DNA of 64,000 nt from Sphingoaurantiacus capsulatus (GTDB taxonomy: Bacteria; Pseudomonadota; Alphaproteobacteria; Sphingomonadales; Sphingomonadaceae). Below, piece after piece: positions 33,909-41,752 of this stretch. The translations under genes and the position numbers were made by a program. The DNA lies in contig NZ_JBHRXV010000004.1 of the NCBI RefSeq assembly GCF_042648405.1, positions 124,001 to 188,000 of the forward strand. The letters are read 5' to 3'. The notes below the pieces were generated by a model. The model was not told where the DNA came from and made no database searches. It worked only from the letters and a program-made list of their open reading frames with translations. The stretch's first letter is position 1. Each line of letters starts with the position of its first letter.

Positions 33909-34933
33909 CGGTCCAGCGCCTTCGCGATCAGCGGATGATCGCGCCCTGCCGCCTCCAGCCACGCCATGCCGCGCGCGATGTCGGCGCCATGCTCCTCGCG
34001 CGCCTGGTCGAGCACCTGCCCGCGCAACTCGGGCGTGTAGGCGTGCTCGGGCCCCTTCGAATAGCGCGTCATCAACGGACCCGTCGCGATCGCTGCCACC
34101 TCCACCGCATCGACCGCAAAGCCGGTCGCCGCGAATGCCGTCGCCAGCCCGGCCTGCGGGTCGGCGAGAAACGCCTGGAAATCGATCCAGCTCAGGCGCC
34201 CGGCATCGACGCTTTCCAACGTCACCATCTCGCTCGCCCAGCTCGCCGCCGCGCGTTCGCCGATGCCCAGCTCATAGAGCCGCCACGCCGCGGCGCCGAG
34301 CCGCTTGTGCAGCCGCCGCAGCCGCGGCTGCACCAACGTCTGCAGCTCCTGCCGCGAAGTCTCGCCGCCGAGGATGCTGGCGATATAGACCTCGGGTTTT
34401 ACATGCATCGCCAGCGACGGCGTCGCGGCGGGCAGCGCCAGCAGCCGCTCGGCCAGCTCGCTGGCAAAGCTCGTCGCCTTGACGATCGTCCGCTGCCCCG
34501 GCGCGTAGGTTCGCCCCCAAAGCTTGGCGAGCGTCGCCAGCCGCCGCTCGAACGCGGCGGGGGAAATCTGGCTTTCCGCCGTCTCAAGATCGGGCAGCAA
34601 TCGCGCCATCGTCCTGAGCGTCGCCGGCTCGCGCAGCGAATGGACGGCGGCATGCGCCCCCATGATCCGCGCCAGCAGTGTCGATCCGACATGACCAATA
34701 TGGAAGATATAGCCGATCGGCCCGTGGGCCACCTCGGCCATCGTCGCGTCGATCGCCTGCGCCGCCGCCCAGCGCCCCGGCGTCTGCGGCCCCAGAATGC
34801 GCTGATCGAGGAAGCTTGCCGCGGCGAAGCTTTCCGGCGACATCTCGACCATCAGCAAGGCATCGCTCACCGGCTCGAGGCTGTGCGGATAGAGGCTGGG
34901 ATCGTGGCGCAGCCGCGCGGCGAAGTCCGACAT
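33905..34933 (-). CDS. Sulfotransferase-like P-loop protein
   Basis: A 342-residue protein. A phosphosulfate-binding-like loop, FHIGHVGSTLLARIMG (residues about 77-92), is followed by a basic/serine stretch (VKATSFASELAERLL) and helical segments, as in the sulfotransferase superfamily. The usual PSGT is replaced by HVGST. The second half has no recognised motif. It probably acts in the cytoplasm. The acceptor is unknown and the enzyme activity is inferred only from the loop. The ATG at 34933 is the only reasonable start. Confidence 0.55.
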   Translation of the reverse strand: MSDFAARLRHDPSLYPHSLEPVSDALLMVEMSPESFAAASFLDQRILGPQTPGRWAAAQAIDATMAEVAHGPIGYIFHIGHVGSTLLARIMGAHAAVHSLREPATLRTMARLLPDLETAESQISPAAFERRLATLAKLWGRTYAPGQRTIVKATSFASELAERLLALPAATPSLAMHVKPEVYIASILGGETSRQELQTLVQPRLRRLHKRLGAAAWRLYELGIGERAAASWASEMVTLESVDAGRLSWIDFQAFLADPQAGLATAFAATGFAVDAVEVAAIATGPLMTRYSKGPEHAYTPELRGQVLDQAREEHGADIARGMAWLEAAGRDHPLIAKALDR

Positions 34934-35066
34934 GACCGGGCTATAGCCGCCGCCGCAGCGTCACGGAAGCCGACCTTGCCTTTCCGCCCCTCTTCCGTTA
35001 CTGCGCGCGCTCCCCGGCATGGTCATCCCTGGAGGCGTGCCGGGCTTATGCTGTTTGGAGATTATC

Positions 35067-35696
35067 ATGAGCGAAGCGCTTAAGCTGACGGCCGAAGCGC
35101 GCGAACGGGCTGGCAAGGGAGCCTCCCGTGCCGTGCGTCGTGAAGGCCGCGTCCCCGCCGTTATTTACGGCAGCAAGAAGGATCCGGTGAGCATCCACGT
35201 CGAGGAGAAGCTCCTCGTGAAGATGCTGCAGACCGGTCACTTCATGAACACGGTCGTCGAGATCGACACCGGCAACGGCATCGAGCGCACCCTGCCGCGC
35301 GACGTGCAGTTCCACCCGGTCACCGACCGTCCGATCCACGTCGACTTCTTCCGCGTCGCCAAGAACGCCACGGTCACCGTGTCGATTCCGGTGCGCTTCA
35401 CCGACGAGGAGAAGAGCCCGGGCCTGAAGAAGGGCGGCGTGCTCAGCATTTCGCGTCACGAGGTCGAGGTTACCTGCCCGGCCGACGCGATCCCCGACGA
35501 TCTCGTCGCGTCGCTGGCCGGCTTCGATGTCGGCGAGTCGATCCACATCTCGGCGTTCAAGCTGCCGGGCAATGTGAAGCCGACGATCACCGATCGCGAC
35601 TTCACCGTCGCCACGATCGCGATCCCGTCGGCGCTTCGTTCGGAGGAAGACGCTGCTGCCGATGCCGCCGAAGGCGAGCAGGCGGAAGCCGAGTAA
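35067..35696 (+). CDS. rplY: 50S ribosomal protein L25 (CTC form)
   Basis: A 209-residue 5S rRNA-binding protein of the long CTC/L25 type. The N-terminal L25 domain (LTAEARERAGKGASRAVRRE, RVPAVIYG) binds RNA. The beta C-terminal domain (about 95-185) and an acidic alanine/glutamate tail complete it. ATG 35067 is selected by the GGAG seven bases upstream. The frame can be read from 35019, but that would include the leader. It is followed by pth, a very common pair. Confidence 0.95.
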   Translation: MSEALKLTAEARERAGKGASRAVRREGRVPAVIYGSKKDPVSIHVEEKLLVKMLQTGHFMNTVVEIDTGNGIERTLPRDVQFHPVTDRPIHVDFFRVAKNATVTVSIPVRFTDEEKSPGLKKGGVLSISRHEVEVTCPADAIPDDLVASLAGFDVGESIHISAFKLPGNVKPTITDRDFTVATIAIPSALRSEEDAAADAAEGEQAEAE

Positions 35697-35750
35697 GTCG
35701 CTGTCCGGGCCGGCGCGCCTCCGCGTGCCGGCCCGGCGGCCACCACCCCG

Positions 35751-36326
35751 ATGCAGCTCCTCGTCGGCCTGGGCAATCCGGGCGCGCAATATGCGCTGCA
35801 CCGGCACAACATCGGCTTCATGGCGGCTGACGCCATTGCCGAGGTGCACCACTTCGACCCGTGGCGGGTCAAGTTTCAGGGTCTGGCGGCCGAAGGCCGT
35901 GTCGGCGACTCGAAGCTGCTGTTGCTCAAGCCCACCACCTGGATGAACGAATCGGGCCGCGCGGTCGGCGAGGCGATGCGCTTCTACAAGCTCACCCCCG
36001 CCGACGTGACCGTGTTCTACGACGAGCTCGATCTCGCGCCGGGCAAGGTGCGGATGAAGACCGGCGGCGGGGCGGCAGGCCATAATGGCATCCGCTCGAT
36101 GGCGGCGCATATCGGCGAGGACTTCCGCCGGGTGCGGCTGGGCATCGGCCATCCGGGGCACAAGGATCGGGTCACCGGCCATGTGCTCGGCAATTTCTCG
36201 CGCACCGAGCTCGACGGCTGGGTGCCCGACCTCTTGGGCGCGGTGGCGGCCGAGGTCGACTGGCTGCTGAAGGGCGACGACGCCCGCTTCATGAACGATA
36301 TCGCCCTGCGCATGGGCGAACTTTGA
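35751..36326 (+). CDS. pth: Peptidyl-tRNA hydrolase
   Basis: Recycles tRNA from prematurely released peptidyl-tRNA. The 191-residue protein has LLVGLGNPGAQYALHRHNIG with catalytic H19 and substrate-binding N9, then KPTTWMNESGRAV, the catalytic aspartate region FYDELDLAPG, and GGGAAGHNGIRSM. A GC-rich hairpin lies between rplY and pth (about 35706-35735), and there is no strong ribosome binding site. Expression may therefore depend on read-through from rplY. Confidence 0.95.
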   Translation: MQLLVGLGNPGAQYALHRHNIGFMAADAIAEVHHFDPWRVKFQGLAAEGRVGDSKLLLLKPTTWMNESGRAVGEAMRFYKLTPADVTVFYDELDLAPGKVRMKTGGGAAGHNGIRSMAAHIGEDFRRVRLGIGHPGHKDRVTGHVLGNFSRTELDGWVPDLLGAVAAEVDWLLKGDDARFMNDIALRMGEL

Positions 36327-36327
36327 T

Positions 36328-36447
36328 CGTCATTCCCGCGAAGGCGGGGATCCATTACCGCCGACGCGCGGCGATGGGCACGACGATCGTCACGGCTGAC
36401 CTTCCAACGGTCGGCGCCAATGGATCCCCGCCTGCGCGGGCATGACG
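36328..36447. repeat. Dispersed palindromic repeat, copy at 36.4 kb
   Basis: CGTCATTCCCGCGAAGGCGG at the left is mirrored by CCGCCTGCGCGGGCATGACG at the right with a few mismatches. The arms extend through GGATCCATT / AATGGATCC. It fills the pth-ychF spacer and has the longest centre (about 60 bases) of the copies seen. Confidence 0.75.
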
Positions 36448-36471
36448 AATTGAGAAGGTAGGTAGAGAAAC

Positions 36472-37572
36472 ATGGGCTTTCGCTGCGGCATCGTCGGGCT
36501 TCCCAACGTCGGCAAGTCGACGCTCTTCAACGCGCTGACCGAGACGGCCGCGGCCGCGGCCGCGAACTATCCCTTCTGCACCATCGAGCCCAACGTCGGG
36601 CAGGTGCCCGTGCCCGATCCGCGCCTGACCGAACTGGCGCGCATCGCCAGCAGCGCCAAGATCATCGAGACGCAGCTCGGCTTCGTCGACATCGCCGGCC
36701 TGGTGCGCGGCGCCTCGAAGGGCGAAGGCCTCGGCAACCAGTTCCTCGCCAACATCCGCGAGGTCGACGCCATCGTCCATGTGCTGCGCTGCTTCGAGGA
36801 TGACGACATCACCCATGTCGAGGGCAAGGTCGATCCGCTCGCCGATGCCGAGACCGTCGAGACCGAGCTGATGCTCGCCGACCTCGAAAGCCTCGAAAAG
36901 CGCGTCCCCGCCTTCCAGAAGAAGGCGCAGCAGGGCGACAAGGAAGCGAAGATCGCCGCCTCGGTGCTCGGCCAGGCGCTCGACCTGCTGCGCGAAGGCA
37001 AGCCCGCCCGCCTCACTGACCCGAAGGACGTCGAGGAAAAGCGCGTGCTCGATCAGGCGCAGCTCCTCACCGCCAAGCCCGTGCTCTACGTCTGCAACGT
37101 CGAGGAAGGCTCGGCTGCCGACGGCAATGAATTCTCCGCCCGCGTTGCCGCCAAGGCCGCCGCCGAGAACGCCGCCGCCGTCGTCATCTCGGCCGCGATC
37201 GAGGCGGAAATCTCGCAGATGGACCCCGCCGACCGCCCGGCGTTCCTCTCCGACCTGGGCCTCAGCGAAACCGGCCTCGCCCGCGTCATCCGCGCCGGCC
37301 ACGACCTGCTCCACCTCATCACCTTCTTCACCGTCGGCCCCAAGGAAGCCCGCGCCTGGACGCTCGAAAAGGGCTCGACCGCGCCGCAGGGCGCCGGCGT
37401 CATCCACACCGACTTCGAGAAGGGCTTCATCCGCGCCGAGACCATCGCCTACGAGGACTTCGTCCGCCTGAACGGCGAAGCCGGCGCGCGCGACGCGGGC
37501 AAGCTGCGGCTCGAAGGCAAGGAATATGTCGTGCAGGACGGCGACGTCATGCACTTCCGCTTCAACGTCTGA
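36472..37572 (+). CDS. ychF: Redox-regulated ATPase/GTP-binding protein YchF
   Basis: A 366-residue Obg-family P-loop protein of the ribosome-associated kind, which prefers ATP. The P-loop is GLPNVGKSTLFNALT (residues 9-23), switch II DIAGLVRGASKGEGLGNQFL, then an alpha-helical coiled coil (about 130-200) and a C-terminal TGS domain (TFFTVGPKEARAW to the end). The length is standard. The ATG follows a purine-rich GAAGGTAGGTAGAG. A perfect hairpin follows the stop. Confidence 0.96.
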   Translation: MGFRCGIVGLPNVGKSTLFNALTETAAAAAANYPFCTIEPNVGQVPVPDPRLTELARIASSAKIIETQLGFVDIAGLVRGASKGEGLGNQFLANIREVDAIVHVLRCFEDDDITHVEGKVDPLADAETVETELMLADLESLEKRVPAFQKKAQQGDKEAKIAASVLGQALDLLREGKPARLTDPKDVEEKRVLDQAQLLTAKPVLYVCNVEEGSAADGNEFSARVAAKAAAENAAAVVISAAIEAEISQMDPADRPAFLSDLGLSETGLARVIRAGHDLLHLITFFTVGPKEARAWTLEKGSTAPQGAGVIHTDFEKGFIRAETIAYEDFVRLNGEAGARDAGKLRLEGKEYVVQDGDVMHFRFNV

Positions 37573-37577
37573 TCGCC

Positions 37578-37602
37578 CCCCTCAAAGTGGTACTTTGAGG
37601 GG
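37578..37602 (+). terminator. Hairpin after ychF
   Basis: CCCCTCAAAGT and ACTTTGAGGGG form a perfect 11-bp stem with a three-base loop, five bases after the stop codon. No T-tract follows, so termination may be partial. Confidence 0.6.
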
Positions 37603-37627
37603 ACCCCGCTTCGGCTAGAGTGCGGGC

Positions 37628-38077
37628 ATGAAATATCTCGAAGATTATGAAATCGGCTCGCGCGCGTCGTTCGGCCGCTATGAAGTGACGCGCGAGGAAG
37701 TGCTGGAGTTCGCCTCCAAATACGACCCGCAGCCCTTCCATCTCTCCGACGAGGCCGCCGCGCAGACCTATTTCGGGCGGATCTCCGCCTCGGGCTGGCA
37801 CACCTGCGCGATGACGATGCGGATGCTCGTCGACAATATCGAGAAGGAAAAGAGCGCCGGCCTCGGCTCGCCCGGCCTCGACGAGCTGCGCTGGCTGAAG
37901 CCCGTCTACCCCGGCGACACGCTGCGCGTCGAAGCCGAGATCATCGACGTCCGCCCCTCGCGCAGCAAGCCCGACATGGGCTCGACGCACAACCGTCTCA
38001 CCGTCTTCAACCAGCATGACGAGCCGGTAATGACGATGCTCAGCATCGGCCTCGTCCGCCGGCGTCCGGCGGCGTGA
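37628..38077 (+). CDS. MaoC-family hot-dog dehydratase
   Basis: A 149-residue single hot-dog protein related to (R)-specific enoyl-CoA hydratases. YLEDYEIGSRASFGRYEVTR at the start, FASKYDPQPFHLSDEAA with the catalytic Asp/His pair, and SGWHTCAMTMRM are characteristic. It may hydrate an acyl-CoA or act in a degradation pathway; there is no pathway context here. The stop overlaps the next gene start as GTGA. Confidence 0.9.
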   Translation: MKYLEDYEIGSRASFGRYEVTREEVLEFASKYDPQPFHLSDEAAAQTYFGRISASGWHTCAMTMRMLVDNIEKEKSAGLGSPGLDELRWLKPVYPGDTLRVEAEIIDVRPSRSKPDMGSTHNRLTVFNQHDEPVMTMLSIGLVRRRPAA

Positions 38078-38547
38078 AGCTTGCCATCGCCCTCGCCGCG
38101 GCGATGATGGCCGCCATGCCCGCGACCGCCGCCGACCCCGAAGCCCAGATCCGCGCCCGCCGCGCCGAGTCGAACGCCGCCATCGCCGCGCACGACGCCG
38201 CCGCGATGCGCCCCCACTATCTGCCCGATTTCACCATCATGCCCGGCTCCTCGGGTGCGCCGTCCGACCTCGACGCCTTCCTCACCCGCATCGGCACCAC
38301 CTTCGCCGACCCCACCTTCGTCCATTACGTCCGCACTCCCACCAAGGTGACCATCGGTGCCTCGGGCAAGCGCGCCGCCGAGACCGGCACCTGGGTCGGC
38401 ACCTGGAACAAGCCCGACGGCACCATGCGCCTCTCCGGCGTCTATCAGGCGATGTGGCTGCCCACCCCCGACGGCTGGCGCCTCAAGAACGAAAGCTTCG
38501 TCTCGCTCGCCTGCGAAGGCAGCGCCGCTTGCGCGACGATGGACTGA
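38074..38547 (+). CDS. Secreted SnoaL/DUF4440-like protein
   Basis: A 157-residue protein with a signal peptide (VKLAIALAAAMMAAMPATAA) and a small alpha+beta body of the SnoaL/NTF2-like type: an initial helix with AAHDAAAMRPHYLPDFTIMP, then strands ending in GVYQAMWLPTPDGWRLKNES. The start is GTG 38074, overlapping the MaoC stop. It may bind or turn over a small ligand; nothing more specific is visible. The last codon overlaps the next gene's ATG. Confidence 0.7.
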   Translation: MKLAIALAAAMMAAMPATAADPEAQIRARRAESNAAIAAHDAAAMRPHYLPDFTIMPGSSGAPSDLDAFLTRIGTTFADPTFVHYVRTPTKVTIGASGKRAAETGTWVGTWNKPDGTMRLSGVYQAMWLPTPDGWRLKNESFVSLACEGSAACATMD

Positions 38548-38957
38548 TGGCGGGCGAGGTCGAACGCCTCGCCACCTGCGGTTGCGGCCAGCTCGGCATC
38601 CGCTGCCGCGGCGAGCCGATTTCGGTCTCGCTCTGCCACTGCCCCGCCTGCCAGCGCCGCACCGGATCGCCTTTCGGCATCGCCGCCTTCTTCGACACCG
38701 CCAACATCGAGGTCACCGGCGACTCGCAACGCTATGTCCGCGGCTCGGACAGCGGCCACGACCTCAGCTTCCATTTCTGCCCGGCCTGTGGCGGCACGCC
38801 CTTCTGGTACCCCCACCGCAAGCCGGGCGTGGTGGCGGTCGCGGTCGGCGCCTTCGCCGATCCGTTGTTCCCGCCGCCGGCCAAGGCGGTCTACGGCGCA
38901 CATCGCCATGACTGGTTGCCGACGACCGGCGCCCCCTGGGATGCTGAAACCCGCTGA
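38547..38957 (+). CDS. GFA-family zinc-binding protein
   Basis: A 136-residue protein of the GFA/CENP-V family. The zinc-binding cysteines are in CGCGQLGIRC, CHCPACQRRTGSPF and HFCPACGGTPFW, the normal arrangement. Family members are annotated as glutathione-dependent formaldehyde-activating, a role that is often not supported for paralogues. ATG 38547 shares its A with the preceding stop (TGATG), so MaoC, SnoaL-like and GFA genes form a tightly coupled trio. Confidence 0.85.
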   Translation: MAGEVERLATCGCGQLGIRCRGEPISVSLCHCPACQRRTGSPFGIAAFFDTANIEVTGDSQRYVRGSDSGHDLSFHFCPACGGTPFWYPHRKPGVVAVAVGAFADPLFPPPAKAVYGAHRHDWLPTTGAPWDAETR

Positions 38958-39060
38958 CGGCGACGCCCGGTTCGCCACCAGTGTGCAGTAAAAAATGAAC
39001 CCTCCCATTGGGGCGCCGGCGCGCTTCGCCTAAGATGCGCCGTCAACGGGGGAGGGCCTG

Positions 39061-40005
39061 ATGATCCTGCGATCTGCGATGCTGGCGGCCGCGCTGCTGG
39101 TCGGAAGTTCGGCGCTCGCCGCGCCCGCCACCGGCAAGCTCCAACTCATCGACCTCACCGACGATTTCGCCCGCGAGTGGGACCGCACCGCCGCGCTGCC
39201 CGACGCCGAGCGTGTCGCCGCCTTCAAGGCCGCCTTCGCCAAGCTCATCCCCGGCTTCTACGACCATCAGCGCATGGGCCTCCCCGGTCCTGAGCGCTAC
39301 GACGAACACCTCCTCAAGGCGCTGAAGACCTACCCCGAGAAGCGCGACGCCATCGCCGCGATGAGCCGCGATTTCGCCGCGCTGTTCGCGCCCGCGCTCG
39401 CCAGCTACGAGGCGCGCTTCGGCCCGATGACCGGCTATCCGCCGATCTACCTCGTCAACAGCATCGGCGAGTTCGACGGGGGCACCCGCGACCTGCCCGA
39501 GGGCGTGCGGCTGCTGTTCGGCGCCGACGTGATGGCCAAGAACTACGCCAACATCTCGGCGCAGCCCTTCTTCCACCACGAGCTGTTCCACCTGATGCAC
39601 GGCCGCACCTTCCCCGAGTGCCAGCCGGTGTGGTGCGCCCTCTGGACCGAAGGCCTCGCCGTCTACGCCGCCGTCCAGTTGAACCCCAAGGCCACCGACG
39701 ACGAGCTGCTGCTCAACTGGCCCACCCCCTTGCGCGCAGCCGTCGATGGCGACCGGACCCTGGCCGTCTGCGATATGTGCAAGCACCTCGAATCGACCGC
39801 GCCGAAGGACTACCGCGTGCTGTTCAGCAACGGGAAGCCGGATACCGCGCTGCCGGCGCGCTACGGCTATTATCTCGGCTATCTGATCGCCGCCGAGGCG
39901 GGCAAGACCCGCAGCCCCGATCAGCTCGCCGCGCTGAAGCAGGCGGAGGTGAGGCCGCTAATTGACGAAACTTTGGCACAGCTCGCGACCTGTGCGCCGG
40001 AGTAG
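39061..40005 (+). CDS. Secreted HExxH...E (gluzincin-type) metallopeptidase-like protein
   Basis: A 314-residue protein with a signal peptide ending near ALA-A21. The core is H173-E-L-F-H177 (FFHHELFHLMHG), followed 20 residues later by E197 in ALWTEGLAVYAA, the arrangement of a gluzincin zinc site. Cysteines at about 187/192 and in VCDMC may form disulfides. It resembles predicted Zn-dependent proteases of the DUF2268 type, without certainty. GGGGGAGGG precedes the ATG. The substrate is unknown. Confidence 0.6.
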   Translation: MILRSAMLAAALLVGSSALAAPATGKLQLIDLTDDFAREWDRTAALPDAERVAAFKAAFAKLIPGFYDHQRMGLPGPERYDEHLLKALKTYPEKRDAIAAMSRDFAALFAPALASYEARFGPMTGYPPIYLVNSIGEFDGGTRDLPEGVRLLFGADVMAKNYANISAQPFFHHELFHLMHGRTFPECQPVWCALWTEGLAVYAAVQLNPKATDDELLLNWPTPLRAAVDGDRTLAVCDMCKHLESTAPKDYRVLFSNGKPDTALPARYGYYLGYLIAAEAGKTRSPDQLAALKQAEVRPLIDETLAQLATCAPE

Positions 40006-40008
40006 CGA

Positions 40009-40373
40009 GTGAACAGGATCAAGAGCGCGATCTGGCGGGAGCGACTTACCACGTGGCTCAGCAACATACCCGCGCTGCTAACGGCAATCGCGCTCGCTAT
40101 ACTCATCGCCCATTTTTTGCTCCGCCCCGCCGTCCCCACCGACAGAATCCCAGGCACGGTGATGTCGTTCAGAACGACCGACAGATTCTGGGGCACCTAC
40201 GTTGCCGCGGTCATCCGCACGGAATCTGGCCGGCAGCTCGTCGTCAATCTGCCAGCGCGCATGGCTGTCGCGTTGGCGACACCGTCACAGTCGAAATCCC
40301 GGCCGCACGGTATCGCGAGTGGCGCAAAAACCGCGGGAAGCTAAGCCCACAGGGCTGCCAACCACCCCGCTGA
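40009..40373 (+). pseudogene. Frameshifted small membrane protein
   Basis: From GTG 40009 the frame encodes one membrane helix (about IPALLTAIALAILIAHFLL) and then RIPGTVMSFRTTDRFWGTYV and RQLVVNLPARMA. It then degenerates into low-complexity sequence and stops at 40344. Near 40264 the neighbouring frame continues sensibly as CRVGDTVTVEIPAARYREWR and stops at 40373. Restoring one base near 40264-40266 joins the two halves into a coherent protein with a beta-rich tail. It is either a recent one-base deletion or a sequencing error. Base composition is lower in GC than that of the neighbours. Confidence 0.55.
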
Positions 40374-40376
40374 GGC

Positions 40377-41681
40377 TTACTTCGCCGCGAACGCCTGCCG
40401 CGCGCCGCCCTGCTTGTGGACGACGCCGCGCGCCATCACGAAGTCGACCTTCTCCAGCGCGGTGACGTCGGCGAGCGGGTCGGCGGCGACGGCGATGATG
40501 TCCGCCTGCTTCCCCGCCTCGATCGTGCCGATCGTCGCCGACCGCCCGAGCAGGTCGGCGGTGCTGACCGTCGCCGAGCGGATCGCCTGCGCTGGCGTCA
40601 TCCCGGCATCGACCAGCAACTTGAATTCGCGCGCGTTGCCGCCGTGCGGCGACACGCCGGTGTCGGTACCGAAGGCGATCTTCACGCCGGCGGCGATGGC
40701 GGCTTTGGTGTTCGCGAACGAGTTGCTCGCCGCCTCGCGTGCCTTCGCCGCCGACGCGGGCGAAATCCCGAGCTTGTCGATGTTGGCGATGACATCGTGC
40801 GGCGCCAGCAAGGTCGGCACCAGATAGGCGCCCGACTTTTTGAACAGCGCGATGCTGTCCTTGTCGGTGAAGCTGCCATGCTCGATCGAATCGACCCCGG
40901 CCTTCAACGCCGCGTCGATGCCGTCCTTGGCGTGCGAATGTGCCGCGACCTTGCGGCCGAAGGCATGCGCGCTGTCGACCACCGCCTTGATCTCGGCATC
41001 GCTCATCTGCTGGCCGAGGCCGCCGGCGACGCTGCTCAGCACGCCGCCGGTGGACGCAATCTTCACCACGTCGGCGCCGCGCCGGATCACCTCGCGCGTC
41101 AGCTTCGCGCAATCGGCGGCGCCGTCGCAGGTCGTCGCCCCGCGCCGCAGCACCGCCGTCACCGCCTCGCTGTAGCCATGGACGTCGCCATGTCCGCCGG
41201 TGACCGAGATCATCGTGCCCGCATCGACGATGGTCGGCGCCGCCACCCGGCCCTTCGCCCCCGCATCGCGCAGCGCCTTGATCGCCGGCGACCCGCCGAG
41301 GTTGCGCACCGTGGTGAACCCCGCCTGCAGGGTCCGCTCGGCATACATCGCCGCCTGCAGGGTCAGATCCTGGTCGCTCAGCTTCACGCCGTCGAGCTCG
41401 TTGCTCGGCCCCAGTTCGCCGTCGAGGTGAACGTGCATGTCCATCAGACCGGGCAGCACGAAGCGGTCGCCGAGGTCGATCACCGTCGCGCCGGGCTCGG
41501 TGACGAAGCCGTCGCGCACCGCGACGATGCGCCCGCCCTGCACCACGATCGTCTGCCGGGCCTTGGGCGCCTGCCCCGGCACCGCGATCAGGGTGCCGGC
41601 ATGGATCAGGGTCGTCGAGGTGGTCTGCGCCACGGCCGGCGCCGCCATCATCACCGCTACCAGCATCGCAACTTTCTTCAT
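40377..41681 (-). CDS. Secreted amidohydrolase-family protein
   Basis: A 434-residue metal-dependent hydrolase with a signal peptide (MKKVAMLVAVMMAAPAVAQ). The amidohydrolase metal motifs are present: H83-x-H85 in PGLMDMHVHLDG, a probable bridging lysine in DVVKIASTGG, H in VAAHSHAKDG, H in SIEHGSF and D in AFGTDTGVSPHGG. It resembles imidazolonepropionase- and prolidase-like exported members that cleave dipeptides or cyclic amides. The substrate is not resolved. Probably periplasmic. The GGAGGCGGGACG before the ATG is a good ribosome binding site. Confidence 0.87.
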   Translation of the reverse strand: MKKVAMLVAVMMAAPAVAQTTSTTLIHAGTLIAVPGQAPKARQTIVVQGGRIVAVRDGFVTEPGATVIDLGDRFVLPGLMDMHVHLDGELGPSNELDGVKLSDQDLTLQAAMYAERTLQAGFTTVRNLGGSPAIKALRDAGAKGRVAAPTIVDAGTMISVTGGHGDVHGYSEAVTAVLRRGATTCDGAADCAKLTREVIRRGADVVKIASTGGVLSSVAGGLGQQMSDAEIKAVVDSAHAFGRKVAAHSHAKDGIDAALKAGVDSIEHGSFTDKDSIALFKKSGAYLVPTLLAPHDVIANIDKLGISPASAAKAREAASNSFANTKAAIAAGVKIAFGTDTGVSPHGGNAREFKLLVDAGMTPAQAIRSATVSTADLLGRSATIGTIEAGKQADIIAVAADPLADVTALEKVDFVMARGVVHKQGGARQAFAAK

Positions 41682-41752
41682 CGTCCCGCCTCCCCGTTGA
41701 GGAAGACGGTGTGCAACGCCCGCACGGTAATTTCAAACGGCGATCCGCTCGG

